A stretch of 64,000 nt of DNA from UBA2779 sp965232615 (GCA_965232615.1 OZ246985.1:930001-994000); one strand, 5' to 3'. Shown: positions 42,687 through 52,081, counted from the stretch's first letter. Translations and numbers: made by a program. The notes: a model not told the origin generated them from the letters alone.

Positions 42687-43684
42687 GGAATTCCCCCCAT
42701 AAGAGATTTGCGAATAAAGTACGCCAGTACAATGGCAATTGTTCCAACCAGGATAAAGGATCGATGAATGGGCAGACTGTTTACCCGGATGCTTACCTGG
42801 CGTTCAACGGTTTCCAGAGAATCAACGGTTTGAATAACAGATTCCAATGAGCCGGGACTTGTGGTATTCCAGTATTCACCGCCAATGGATTCAATCAGTG
42901 ACTTCATTCTATCCTCATCGAAACGAGTGACCACTGTTCCCATTGTGATTTTGCTGGTTTCAGGATCAACCAGCTTGACAGGAAATTCACCCTGTTCACC
43001 TATACCAATGAAATACACTCTGATCCCACGGCTGGCTGCCAGCTTTGCTGCTGTTTCAAACCGAATTTCACCTGCGTTGTCATCCCCATCAGTCAGAAGT
43101 AAGATAACCTTTTCTCTGGCTGTAGAATCAGACAGGTGCAGGGTGGCAATACTCAGGCCCATACCTGATGCTGTGTCATCTCCAAGTCCCCGTATCTGCA
43201 GCTCATCCAGACGCTTGAGGAACCAATCATAATCGGTTGTAGGGGGGCAGTGGAGGATTGCCTGTGAACCGAAACTCACCAGTCCAAGGGAATCACCTCT
43301 ACGTCCCAGAACGAATCGATGAATCATTTCTCTTGCCATGTCAAACCTGTTCACGGGAGGATAATCCTGAACACCCATACTGAGTGATTGATCCAGAACC
43401 ACAATGATATCCATGCCGCGGGAAAGCTGGATTTTCTCCCTTTCAATAAGAGCAGGACCGGCCAGAGCTATAATTAGCAGGGAAATTCCCAGCCAGCTCA
43501 ACCCATTTAGAACAGCATTGACAGATTCCAGCCATGATCCGGTCAATCGAAATCCATCTCCATTCCATAAGCGGAATGAAAATAGAAGACGGCCACCTCT
43601 CTGACGCCAGAAATACCTTGCCCAGAGCAATACAGGAAACACAAGAAAGAGTGTTAGCCAGCCAGGTTCATTAATGCTGAACAA
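42683..43684 (-). CDS. batA: BatA-like von Willebrand A membrane protein
   Basis: From TTG 43684 the product is 333 residues; an in-frame start at 43702 would overlap the upstream gene more. FSINEPGWLTLFLVFPVLLW is the N-terminal helix. The VWA domain has VVLDQSLSMGV (MIDAS DxSxS), GDDTASGMG and LLLTDGDDNAG. A final helix (SFILVGTIAIVLAYFI) ends the protein. BatA and BatB are paralogues and usually interact. Confidence 0.87.
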   Translation of the reverse strand: MFSINEPGWLTLFLVFPVLLWARYFWRQRGGRLLFSFRLWNGDGFRLTGSWLESVNAVLNGLSWLGISLLIIALAGPALIEREKIQLSRGMDIIVVLDQSLSMGVQDYPPVNRFDMAREMIHRFVLGRRGDSLGLVSFGSQAILHCPPTTDYDWFLKRLDELQIRGLGDDTASGMGLSIATLHLSDSTAREKVILLLTDGDDNAGEIRFETAAKLAASRGIRVYFIGIGEQGEFPVKLVDPETSKITMGTVVTRFDEDRMKSLIESIGGEYWNTTSPGSLESVIQTVDSLETVERQVSIRVNSLPIHRSFILVGTIAIVLAYFIRKSLMGGIP

Positions 43685-44531
43685 TGGCCTTCTCCCAATC
43701 AATCACTGCTGATTTCACAGCGGCAAGAGTCTGTTCCCGTTGGGATACATCGGTATTCTGACCTGCAAATTTCACCATATCACTATCTTTAAGGACTTGA
43801 AGAATTCTACTCTGAGGACTATCCACACTGACAGAATCTATTCGTGCCGAAATTGCTGAAGTTGTAGCACTTTTGCAGTTATACTCTATCCTTGCAGATA
43901 AATAGTCCCTCAAACCATTTGTAAGCGTCGAATACCAGTCAGGTTCGGATGAATTTTCAATGTCCGATCCAAGTTTTTTAAGTAAGCGCAATAACCTGCG
44001 GAAGGGCTTTCTAATAAGAAACAATCTGCCAATACTTCTGAGCAGTTTGGAGACTATCCTGTAAATTCCACGAATTAAAAATGGGGACATGGCAATCAAG
44101 GTCAGGATGATAACCAGCCCCAGACGTGTACCGGGTATCAGAATCTGTCCCCGCAGAAGTCTTGCATTTTCGTGAGCGGATGGGAGTATTGAACTCGTTG
44201 ATATTTTTATGTTTGCAAGACGAATCGCTCCCAGATCAATGGGGGGCAGGGTTCGGATACCTGCCGCGAAAGGAGTGAAGTCTATATGAATGGAATACGT
44301 ATCTTCGTTTTTATCGAGCCGTACACCCCTGATATCAATCCAACTGGCTTCCAGCAAAACCTCTGGAATCTGAATATCCACATCAGACTCGACTCTAAAT
44401 TCAATATGAAGCTCTACAAGATCTCCAACATGGAAGGTTGGTGGATTGAACTGTGTATCAATGATGACAGCCTGTGAACCGAAAGAAGGCAGGGTTGAAA
44501 AAAATACAGACAGGAGGAACAAGCCTCTCAC
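43671..44531 (-). CDS. Bat-operon exported membrane protein of unknown function
   Basis: This 286-residue product starts at GTG overlapping the DUF58 stop. It has a signal peptide (LFLLSVFFSTLPSFGS), a beta-sandwich half (FHVGDLVELHIEFRVESDVD), one membrane helix (LGLVIILTLIAMSPFLIRG) and a basic cytoplasmic tail. Proteins with this layout occupy the slot between DUF58 and BatA in many Bat operons (DUF4381-like), but I cannot confirm the family. Confidence 0.68.
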   Translation of the reverse strand: MRGLFLLSVFFSTLPSFGSQAVIIDTQFNPPTFHVGDLVELHIEFRVESDVDIQIPEVLLEASWIDIRGVRLDKNEDTYSIHIDFTPFAAGIRTLPPIDLGAIRLANIKISTSSILPSAHENARLLRGQILIPGTRLGLVIILTLIAMSPFLIRGIYRIVSKLLRSIGRLFLIRKPFRRLLRLLKKLGSDIENSSEPDWYSTLTNGLRDYLSARIEYNCKSATTSAISARIDSVSVDSPQSRILQVLKDSDMVKFAGQNTDVSQREQTLAAVKSAVIDWEKAIVQH

Positions 44532-45400
44532 ACGCCACGCCTCCGGTGGAAAAAAGTCTGTAATCTCTCCGCGGGATCATCTCCTGTCGCCACATCCAGA
44601 GTGTCAACTCCAGCAGATCGACATTCTTTCAACCAGACCTGTTTGTGTTCATCCCAGAATTCCTTATACTTCCTCTTCAATGAGGAAAAACGACTCCAGC
44701 CCATCATGTTCTCACCAGTTTCCGGATCTTTGATCTCTGCCAATCCCAGCGTTGGATATTCATTATCCAGGGAGTCCGTTATACGCATTGCAATAACATC
44801 ATGTTTATGAGCCGAAAGGTTGAGTTCCCTTGTATAACCAGTCGTCCGGAAATCAGAAATTATGACAATGATACTCTTCCGCTTCAATGTCTGCACCGCG
44901 GTTCTCAGAGCTTTTCCCATGTTGGATCCACTTCCTTCAGCCTCATAACCCAATACCTCGCTGATCTGCCATAAAGCATGTCGTCGACCTTTGGCCGGGA
45001 CAACCAGTCGTTCCACATCGTCTGTAAACAGCAAACTGCCCACTTTATCGTTGTTGGCTACCGCTGCCAGAGACAGCAGGGCAAACAGTGTTCCGGCAAC
45101 ATTGCGTTTATCGATTTGACAGCTGCTCTGAGTAAGAGATGCCGAGACATCAACCACCATGAAAAGAATGAGTTCCCGTTCTTCCTTAAAGACTTTTGTA
45201 TAGGGTTCTGTCATTCGGGAAGAAACATTCCAATCGATGAAACGGGTGTCATCGCCGTACTCATATTCTCTCACCCTGTCGAATTCAAGACCAGGCCCTT
45301 TAAAAACTGAGTGATAATTCCCGGCAAAAAAGCTGTCAACAAGTTTACGTGACCGGACATGAAGCCGTCGGACCCGATTTGAAAGATCATCCCTGCTCAC
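44528..45400 (-). CDS. DUF58 protein of the MoxR-Bat operon
   Basis: This 290-residue soluble protein has the DUF58 core EYEYGDDTRFIDWNVSSRM followed by a degenerate VWA-like fold (LFMVVDVSASLTQSS, IIVIISDFRTTGYT). It accompanies MoxR ATPases, probably as a chaperone adaptor for the membrane VWA proteins. It overlaps both neighbours by 4 bp. Confidence 0.9.
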   Translation of the reverse strand: MSRDDLSNRVRRLHVRSRKLVDSFFAGNYHSVFKGPGLEFDRVREYEYGDDTRFIDWNVSSRMTEPYTKVFKEERELILFMVVDVSASLTQSSCQIDKRNVAGTLFALLSLAAVANNDKVGSLLFTDDVERLVVPAKGRRHALWQISEVLGYEAEGSGSNMGKALRTAVQTLKRKSIIVIISDFRTTGYTRELNLSAHKHDVIAMRITDSLDNEYPTLGLAEIKDPETGENMMGWSRFSSLKRKYKEFWDEHKQVWLKECRSAGVDTLDVATGDDPAERLQTFFHRRRGV

Positions 45401-46374
45401 GGAACTGAAACCGATGCGAGAAGTTGCCGAATAACATCATCAGCATCCAATTGCTCGGCTTCGGCCTCATAGGAGAGGACAATACGATGCCTGAGAACCA
45501 TGGGAGCGACTTTCTTGACATCTTCGGGGAGAACATAATCCCGTCCTTCATAGAGTGCCCGAATTCTTGCGCATCGATAGATGGCAAGAGTGGCGCGGGG
45601 AGAGGCTCCATATTCAATATACCGGGTAAACTGAAGTTGCCGTCTGTCCTTCTCCCTGCTGGCTGCAGTGAGAGAAACTATGTACTGACAGATTTTTTCT
45701 TCTGCTCTCACCTGCTCAGTGGCGGCTCGAAGCTGCTGTATTCGGTCTTTATCCAATACTTGAGATACCGGGATCTCCGGTTTGTCAACCATACGCTCAA
45801 GAATAGTGAGTTCTTCTGCAGGGCCTGGATAACTGACATTCACCTTTAAGAGAAATCGGTCCAGCTGTGCTTCAGGAAGATTGTAAGTACCTTCCTGTTC
45901 AATGGGATTCTGGGTCGCCATGATGAAGAACAGCTCCGGAAGTGTATATGTTTGGTCTCCTATGGTTACCTGTTTTTCAGCCATGGCCTCAAGAAGTGCC
46001 GATTGAACTTTTGCCGGTGCACGATTGATTTCATCTGCCAGTATGATATTCGCAAAAATGGGGCCTTTGCGTGGAATGAAATCCCCGGTTTGTGATCTAT
46101 AAATCATCGTACCAGTAATATCTGCAGGCAGAAGATCTGGAGTAAACTGTATGCGTTTGAATGTCGCTGTTGACACATCCGCTAATGCCTTTACTGCCAG
46201 TGTTTTCGCAAGTCCCGGGACTCCTTCCACAAGAACATGACCACCGGAGATTATTCCTGTAAGCAATCCATCAATAAGCTCCTGCTGACCAACAATCCGC
46301 CGCCCAAGTTCCTGATGGACCTTGTTGATGAGATCACCTGAATTCTTGATCAATGTATTGTCAGTGACATTCAT
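45397..46374 (-). CDS. MoxR-family AAA+ ATPase
   Basis: This 325-residue ATPase has Walker A VLVEGVPGLAKT, Walker B IILADEINRAP with the typical KVQSALLEAMAEKQVT, and sensor FIMATQNPIEQEGTYNLPEA. MoxR proteins act as chaperones for VWA-domain complexes. It lies 23 bp downstream of the clpP paralogue and opens the tightly overlapping Bat gene string. Confidence 0.94.
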   Translation of the reverse strand: MNVTDNTLIKNSGDLINKVHQELGRRIVGQQELIDGLLTGIISGGHVLVEGVPGLAKTLAVKALADVSTATFKRIQFTPDLLPADITGTMIYRSQTGDFIPRKGPIFANIILADEINRAPAKVQSALLEAMAEKQVTIGDQTYTLPELFFIMATQNPIEQEGTYNLPEAQLDRFLLKVNVSYPGPAEELTILERMVDKPEIPVSQVLDKDRIQQLRAATEQVRAEEKICQYIVSLTAASREKDRRQLQFTRYIEYGASPRATLAIYRCARIRALYEGRDYVLPEDVKKVAPMVLRHRIVLSYEAEAEQLDADDVIRQLLASVSVP

Positions 46375-46397
46375 GGGTGTCTAATTCCTGGAAGAAC

Positions 46398-46988
46398 TTA
46401 CTCAAGATCTTTCCGACGAGTTATTATCCGGGATATTAAACCATAATCCAGAGCTTCTTCAGCACTCAGCCAGTAGTCTCTGTCGGTGTCCTTAACAACC
46501 TTACTCAGATTCTGTCCGGTTTCCTCTGCGATAAGTTTGTTTATCTTCTCCTGAAGTTTTTCCAATTCCCGGGCATGGATCTCGATTTCTGTTGCAACAC
46601 CTCTAATACCGGAAAGAGGTTGATGAATTAAGAAATGAGCGTTGGGAAGGCTCAATCTATTTCCCTTATCCGCTGCCAGATGCACCAGGGCTGCTGCACT
46701 TGCTACAGTTCCCATGCCGATCGTGATAATCATGGGTTTGATAAACCGAATCATATCAAAGATGGCATAACCGGCATCGGCATCTCCCCCAGGAGAATCA
46801 ATGAATACTTTGATTGGGTCATCATTCTCGGCTTCCATTAAAAGCATCTGCTTTACTGTTTTCTCAGCCAGATCCTTGTTGATCTCACCGGAAAGAAGTA
46901 TGGTTCGTGTTTTCAGGAGTTTTACCTGCAATCCATCAGAACCATCCTTGTTCATTTTTTCAGTTTTCTCATCGCTGTCAAGTCTCAT
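46398..46988 (-). CDS. ClpP-family serine protease, second paralogue
   Basis: This 196-residue protein has an intact triad: Ser in GTVASAAALV, His in FLIHQPLSG and Asp in VKDTDRDYWLSAEEA. The usual GMAAS nucleophile elbow reads GTVAS. The N terminus carries a charged extension not seen in ClpP at 53671. It heads the MoxR-Bat gene string, so it may function with that system or form mixed barrels with the other ClpP. Confidence 0.88.
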   Translation of the reverse strand: MRLDSDEKTEKMNKDGSDGLQVKLLKTRTILLSGEINKDLAEKTVKQMLLMEAENDDPIKVFIDSPGGDADAGYAIFDMIRFIKPMIITIGMGTVASAAALVHLAADKGNRLSLPNAHFLIHQPLSGIRGVATEIEIHARELEKLQEKINKLIAEETGQNLSKVVKDTDRDYWLSAEEALDYGLISRIITRRKDLE

Positions 46989-47022
46989 TTCTCTAATACC
47001 TCAAGTTTGGCAGTTATTAAAC

Positions 47023-47051
47023 AATATAGTTTAAGGTAATATAGTAGGCAA
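47023..47051 (-). promoter_or_regulatory. Promoter of the clpP2-moxR-bat operon
   Basis: Read on the minus strand, TTGCCT is followed after exactly 17 bp by TATATT, 34 bp upstream of the clpP paralogue start. It faces away from era. No second promoter was seen within the overlapping genes downstream. Confidence 0.55.
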
Positions 47052-47089
47052 CAGGGTTCGAGACAAGGTTCAGTTGGAATTAAAACAAT

Positions 47090-47968
47090 ATGAAATGCGG
47101 ATTTGTGACTATTATTGGCCGTCCTTCAGCAGGGAAGTCCACGTTGTTAAACGCCTTATGCGGTGAAAAAATTGCCATTACTTCTCCGGTCCCTCAAACA
47201 ACAAGAAACTCCATCCGGGGGATTATAAGCCATCCTGAGGGCCAGGTGATATTCCTGGATACACCCGGTTATCACCAATCAGATAGAAAATTCAATCTAT
47301 TCCTCAAGAACATTGTTCATCAATCCCTGAAAGATTCAGATGCTGTTCTCTATGTCATTGATGCGTCCAGAGCTTTCGGTCAGGAGGAAGAGATTCTCAT
47401 GAAGCTGCTTGAGAACAGCCGCAATCCTGTCATTGTGGCCATCAACAAAATTGATGCTTCCCCACCCCACATCCATGAACTTCGAGGCTTTGTTATCGCC
47501 CATCTCAACCCGGCAGCAATAATCAATGTCTCTGCATTGAAAGGCTTGAATCTCAAAGAACTCACTGAGGCGATTGTGGAGGTGTGCCCGGAAGGAGAAG
47601 CTCATTATCCGGAGGATGTTTATACCGATCAGAATACAGAGTTTCGAATTTCCGAGTTGATCCGAGAACAGGCCATTGCCCGATGCCGGCAGGAGCTTCC
47701 CCATGCTCTCTATGTTGAAATTGCCGATTTGGAGTTTGCTGACAATAAATCTCTCTGGGTTCGGGCATTCCTTATTGTAGACAAACCCACTCAAGCAGGA
47801 ATTCTTGTTGGACACAATGGTGAAAGAATCAAGGAGATCCGTATTGCGGCCCAGAGGGAAATGAAAAAGATCTTTTCCTGGAGGATCCATCTTGATCTCA
47901 GAGTAAAGGTTCATCCCAAATGGCGTAAAAAAGAGTCCCTGCTTAAGAAGATGAGCTCAGGGTATTGA
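47090..47968 (+). CDS. era: GTPase Era
   Basis: This 292-residue GTPase assists 30S assembly by binding the 16S 3' end. G1 GRPSAGKST, G3 DTPGYH and G4 NKID are all present, with effector region SPVPQTTRNS. The C-terminal KH domain has AGILVGHNGERIKEIRIAAQ. The ribosome binding site is weak. A hairpin repeat begins 5 bp after the stop. Confidence 0.95.
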   Translation: MKCGFVTIIGRPSAGKSTLLNALCGEKIAITSPVPQTTRNSIRGIISHPEGQVIFLDTPGYHQSDRKFNLFLKNIVHQSLKDSDAVLYVIDASRAFGQEEEILMKLLENSRNPVIVAINKIDASPPHIHELRGFVIAHLNPAAIINVSALKGLNLKELTEAIVEVCPEGEAHYPEDVYTDQNTEFRISELIREQAIARCRQELPHALYVEIADLEFADNKSLWVRAFLIVDKPTQAGILVGHNGERIKEIRIAAQREMKKIFSWRIHLDLRVKVHPKWRKKESLLKKMSSGY

Positions 47969-47972
47969 TTTA

Positions 47973-48229
47973 TGGCACCTCTAAAAAACCCATTGAGTTC
48001 TTGACTCAATCTTTTCTACCGCTACTGCGTTGTCAAAATGCTTACGTAAACAGGTGCGTACCGCAGGAGCAAAGCTCCGAGGAACGCACCGCCAACCGCT
48101 TAAGCTACGCACCGCTTGTGCCGCCTTGTATCGACAAAAAATTTAAACAGGTGCGTACCGCAGGAGCAAAGCTCCGAGGAACGCACCGCCATTTCGTCAA
48201 TTTCCTAAAGCTGTTTTCTAGAGGTACCC
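47973..48229 (+). repeat. Hairpin mobile repeat, copy 7 (full length)
   Basis: This 257-bp copy starts TGGCACCTCTAAAAAACCC and ends TTTTCTAGAGGTACCC. Both hairpins are type A here. Flanks TTTA (47969-47972) and TTTA (48230-48233) are a perfect 4-bp target duplication, placed just after the era stop. Confidence 0.93.
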
Positions 48230-48349
48230 TTTATACTCCCTGAATGGATGAAAAAGCCGAAAATATTGCAAAAGGGTCGCATTTCAATAATTCTCATGAT
48301 ATTGTTGGAGGTCTCTTAATTTTAATTTTCTAGATTTCGGGAGCCTATT

Positions 48350-49690
48350 ATGAATTTTACTTTTCCTGACAGTTTTACATGGGGAGCTGCAACGGCCGCC
48401 TACCAGATTGAAGGAGCCGTTCACGAAGATGGACGCGGTTTAAGTACCTGGGATGTGTTCTGCAATGAGACAGGACGTATTGACAATGGAGATTCGGGAG
48501 AAATTGCCTGTGATCATTATCATCGCTGGCAGGAAGATATCTCTTTGATGAAAGAGCTCAATCTCACGGCATACCGCTTTTCCCTGGCCTGGTCCCGCAT
48601 ACTTCCGGAGGGAGATGGGAAACTCAATGACAGAGGTATCGATTTTTACAACCGACTCATTGATGGTCTGCTGGACAGGGGAATTGAACCATGGATTACA
48701 CTCTTTCACTGGGATTTACCCTATTCACTGCAGCAGCGTTTCGGAGGGTGGAGAAGCAGGGAAACTATTGAGCGATTTGCCGATTATGCGGAACTGTGCG
48801 GGAAAAAATTTGGCGATAGGGTTAAAAACTGGTTTACGATCAATGAGATAACTTGTTTCACTCAACTTGCTCATGGTGATGACAGTTTTGCTCCCGGCGG
48901 TAAACTGCCTGTCAAAGAAGTGAACCAGACTATTCATCATGCCTTGCTGGGACACGGACGGGGGACACGAACTCTCAGGGAAACTGTTTCCGGTGCCCGT
49001 ATCGGTCTGGTGGAGAATTTGAAGGCTGTATGGCCGTTATATGAGGAATCGACTCATATTGAAGCTGCCAGAAAGGCTTTCAAGGATGTGAATTCTCAAT
49101 GTCTGTTTCCATATCTCACCGGTCAATACGATGAGAGTGCCTATGTTGACAAATATGGTGAACTTCCGGATATTCAGGATGGGGATATGGAGATTATATC
49201 CAGTCCTGTGGATTTGATTGCTTATAATTACTATTACTCTTTACCTGTCGTTTCCGATAACGGCGACCGTGGTTATCGGCTGTTATCATACCCTGAATGC
49301 TATCCTCGTACCGATATGGGATGGGACATTTCACCCCGGGGGCTGTACTGGACTCTTCGTTTCTCACAGTCATATTTCCCGGACAAACCAGTCTACATCA
49401 CTGAGAATGGGCAGGCAGCCCGGGATAAGGTGGAAAGAGATGGGTCAATATGGGATATAGGCCGCCTGGAATTCTACCGGACACATCTGGAAATGGCTTC
49501 CAGGGCCATCAGTGACGGAGTCCAGCTCAAGGGGTACTTTGCATGGTCGTTAATAGATAACTTTGAATGGGCCAGCGGCAACTCAAAGCGATTTGGTCTG
49601 GTGAGGGTTAATTATAGAAATCAGGAACGCAGTATCAAGGCCAGTGGCCGTTTTTATGCTGACACCATTAAAGCTAACCGGGTTCTGTAG
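48350..49690 (+). CDS. GH1 beta-glucosidase
   Basis: This 446-residue retaining glycosidase begins FPDSFTWGAATAAYQIEGA and has YRFSLAWSRILPEG. The acid/base Glu lies in WFTINEITCF, where the near-universal NEP reads NEI. The nucleophile Glu is in PVYITENGQAA. Final SLIDNFEWASGNSKRFGLV completes the aglycone site. It is probably cytoplasmic, acting on imported beta-glucosides or their phosphates. GGGAGCC precedes the ATG. Its 3' end overlaps the convergent LuxR-type gene by 17 bp. Confidence 0.94.
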   Translation: MNFTFPDSFTWGAATAAYQIEGAVHEDGRGLSTWDVFCNETGRIDNGDSGEIACDHYHRWQEDISLMKELNLTAYRFSLAWSRILPEGDGKLNDRGIDFYNRLIDGLLDRGIEPWITLFHWDLPYSLQQRFGGWRSRETIERFADYAELCGKKFGDRVKNWFTINEITCFTQLAHGDDSFAPGGKLPVKEVNQTIHHALLGHGRGTRTLRETVSGARIGLVENLKAVWPLYEESTHIEAARKAFKDVNSQCLFPYLTGQYDESAYVDKYGELPDIQDGDMEIISSPVDLIAYNYYYSLPVVSDNGDRGYRLLSYPECYPRTDMGWDISPRGLYWTLRFSQSYFPDKPVYITENGQAARDKVERDGSIWDIGRLEFYRTHLEMASRAISDGVQLKGYFAWSLIDNFEWASGNSKRFGLVRVNYRNQERSIKASGRFYADTIKANRVL

Positions 49691-50642
49691 CTTCCCGTGC
49701 AGAGTTATGGGAATAATCCCGTAGAGTATTGACCATATCAACTTTTGAACGTGTTCCTGTTTTTCGGTATATAGTTCCAATGTGATTGCTCACGGTGTTC
49801 GGAGAAATGTCGAGGAGGGAGGCGATTTCCTTGTAGGATAATCCGGTGGAAATCAATTCGGCGATTTCGGCCTCCCTTTTGGTAAGGCCGGCACTGGCAC
49901 AGATCTCACGAAAAGCAAGACGATCATCATCCGAGGTCGCGGATATCAGCAAGCGATGAAAATAGACAATGGCACAGATACTCAGTATGAAGTAATAAAA
50001 CACCAGGGCAAGGAACAGAAGAAGTTCATAACCAGTCAGTATAAGATGAATGACCTGGGCCAGAGGCAGATAGAGAAAGGTTATGCTGTAAAGAAGTGTT
50101 AACGCTATACGTGTAACCTCATCTCGAATCAAGGGTAAAACACTGGCGGCATCAGCCATTACGAAGAAAATGATGAGAAGAAATGATAGAACAGCCAGCA
50201 TACCGGGCAGTGGCGAGGATTGAGTAAAAAGACTGACTATTCCGGAACTAAGATAAATGATGGCGGAAATTATAATTCGGGTAACACGTAAAACTGTCCA
50301 TTTCCGACCCAGAAGGAAATTCATTGTTGCCGGCAAGAAGAAAATCAGGGAAGCAAGGAACACTCTTTCCAGAATATCAAACGTTAAAATTCCTCTGTCC
50401 CATCCGGCAAAGATTGTCAGGGCAAATCGCATCCCTGAAAGGAGATACAGCAAAGTCAAATAACTGATGAACAGAAAAATTTTCATAAATTTCTGTTCCC
50501 GACGACATCCCCAAAGTGTAAAAGAAAGGGCCAGGGTGGCACCAAGTGTGCCGAATACCAGGACATAGACTGCCAGAGTTATAAGATACTTCACGCTTCG
50601 CCAGTTTCCTTCGGGCAGGCCGTATAAGTCAAGACTTGACAT
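49674..50642 (-). CDS. Membrane-bound LuxR-type transcriptional regulator
   Basis: This 322-residue protein has seven or so hydrophobic helices (for example YLITLAVYVLVFGTLGATLA, LLLFLALVFYYFILSICAIV) and a C-terminal LuxR/FixJ helix-turn-helix: AGLTKREAEIAELISTGLSY followed by KEIASLLDISPNTVSNHIG. Such proteins bind DNA while anchored in the membrane and probably sense a ligand or membrane state. The target could be the adjacent bglA gene, but no operator is visible. Confidence 0.85.
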   Translation of the reverse strand: MSSLDLYGLPEGNWRSVKYLITLAVYVLVFGTLGATLALSFTLWGCRREQKFMKIFLFISYLTLLYLLSGMRFALTIFAGWDRGILTFDILERVFLASLIFFLPATMNFLLGRKWTVLRVTRIIISAIIYLSSGIVSLFTQSSPLPGMLAVLSFLLIIFFVMADAASVLPLIRDEVTRIALTLLYSITFLYLPLAQVIHLILTGYELLLFLALVFYYFILSICAIVYFHRLLISATSDDDRLAFREICASAGLTKREAEIAELISTGLSYKEIASLLDISPNTVSNHIGTIYRKTGTRSKVDMVNTLRDYSHNSAREATEPG

Positions 50643-50720
50643 TGAAGAGATGGAAACAAAACCTGGTCTTTACAGAGGGAATTCATCATTATTGTACCCC
50701 ATCAAAAACAGAAGGTTTTC

Positions 50721-51689
50721 CTACGCTTCTTCAAGCCGGTCATGGGCAGGGGGCGGTTCAATGGACAGGGCTGAGATTTCTGATCGCCATTCATCAGTCA
50801 TCTCAATCTCAGTGGCCGCAAGGGAGAATTCCAGTTGTTCGAGACTTCGTGCCCCGATAATCGGTGCCGTGACGGAGGGGTGGGCCATGACCCAGGCCAC
50901 CGCCAGAGTTGCCGGAGGATACCCTTTTATCTTTGCGTACTCAGTAAATTTTTTAGCAATCTCAAAGTATGACTGTGTTCCATAGCGTTTTGTATACATA
51001 CAGTTGTCAATGAGTCGGCCCTTATCTGGTTTTTGAGTGACAGAATACTTACCTGTCAACAATCCGCCACCCAGAGGGCTGTAAGTTATTACACCAACCT
51101 GCTCGGATTCTGCCAGGGGCAGAATTTCAACTTCTGCCTGCCGTTTAACAAGATTGTACATAGGCTGAATACATTCAAACCGTGCCAGTCCCTTATGGGC
51201 GGAAATCCCCAATGCTCCGGCTATTTGCCAGGCAGCCCAATTACTCACCGCGGGATACAGAATCTTTCCCTGTCTCACCAGATCATCCAGAGTTCTCAGT
51301 GTCGATTCAATAGCTGTATCATCATGAAAGTGATGCAGGAAATATACATCTATGCGGTCAGTTTTAAGGCGCTTCAAACTCCCTTCAATTTGCATTTGAA
51401 TGTGACGGCGTGACATCCCCCGGTCATTAACACCATCTCCCACTACTGAGGAAACTTTTGATGTGATAACCAATTCGTCACGAGAATCCTTCATGAGTTT
51501 ACCCAGAATTTCTTCCGATCGGCCTTCAGCATAGATATTGGCACAGTCGAAGAAATTGATGCCTGCATCACGGCAATGTTTGAACATCCGGGCCGATTCC
51601 TCCTCATCAGCAGTATCCCCGAATGACATCGTGCCAAAGCACAGGCTGGAAACCCTCACTCCAGTACGGCCTAGTGCATGATATTCCAC
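50721..51689 (-). CDS. Aldo/keto reductase
   Basis: This 322-residue NADP(H)-dependent oxidoreductase of the YajO/Tas type has LGRTGVRVSSLCFGTMSFG, FFDCANIYAEGRSEEILG with catalytic Asp/Tyr, VITSKVS with Lys, and DVYFLHHFHDD with His. A C-terminal PSVTAPIIGARSLEQLE binds the cofactor phosphate. GTG 51689 is chosen because AGGAGGA sits 6 nt upstream and the family N terminus is xEYHxLG; an ATG 21 bp earlier precedes the ribosome binding site. Confidence 0.92.
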   Translation of the reverse strand: MEYHALGRTGVRVSSLCFGTMSFGDTADEEESARMFKHCRDAGINFFDCANIYAEGRSEEILGKLMKDSRDELVITSKVSSVVGDGVNDRGMSRRHIQMQIEGSLKRLKTDRIDVYFLHHFHDDTAIESTLRTLDDLVRQGKILYPAVSNWAAWQIAGALGISAHKGLARFECIQPMYNLVKRQAEVEILPLAESEQVGVITYSPLGGGLLTGKYSVTQKPDKGRLIDNCMYTKRYGTQSYFEIAKKFTEYAKIKGYPPATLAVAWVMAHPSVTAPIIGARSLEQLEFSLAATEIEMTDEWRSEISALSIEPPPAHDRLEEA

Positions 51690-51754
51690 TATCATTCCTC
51701 CTGGTTTCATATATGAATTGCAGTATGATTCAACACTTTAGGCCGTATTGTATG

Positions 51755-51821
51755 CTTTGACAACGCAGCAGCGAGGAAAAAGATCAAGCCAGAAACGAAA
51801 TAAGGTTTTTTAGAGCTGCCC
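51755..51821 (-). repeat. Hairpin mobile repeat, copy 8 (one end only)
   Basis: Only the 67-bp left end of the element remains, from TTTGACAACGCAGCAGCG to GGTTTTTTAGAGCTGCCC, and it is nearly identical to the right end of the array at 26940-27009. No hairpin module and no second terminus are present. Confidence 0.85.
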
Positions 51822-51978
51822 TTGTCTATTATAACGAGTTTGGCATGGGTTTTATTGCATTAACAAGCTTTCTGACATTAAGATTTTGTTCCATGGAAAT
51901 TGCTAAACTCGATTCTCACTACAATTCAATCGCTGGACATGTTGGAGGGAATTTACTAGACTGCATTGGAAATGATAT

Positions 51979-52051
51979 GGGCCGTTAGCTCAGCTGGTAG
52001 AGCAGCAGACTCTTAATCTGCGGGTCAAAGGTTCGATCCCTTTACGGCTCA
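51979..52051 (+). tRNA. tRNA-Lys(CTT)
   Basis: A 73-nt cloverleaf: acceptor GGGCCGT/ACGGCTC with one G-T pair, D arm GCTCAGCTGGTAGAGC, anticodon stem GCAGA/TCTGC with loop CTCTTAA (anticodon CTT at 52012-52014), T arm AAGGTTCGATCCCTT and discriminator A. CCA is not encoded. Confidence 0.97.
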
Positions 52052-52054
52052 CTG

Positions 52055-52081
52055 AAAAGGGGTGGCTGGATGCCGCCTTTT
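52055..52081 (+). terminator. Probable terminator after tRNA-Lys
   Basis: AAAAGG at 52055-52060 pairs with CCTTTT at 52076-52081, with an inner GTGGC/GCCGC-type extension, followed by TATATTT. It starts 4 nt after the tRNA. Confidence 0.5.
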
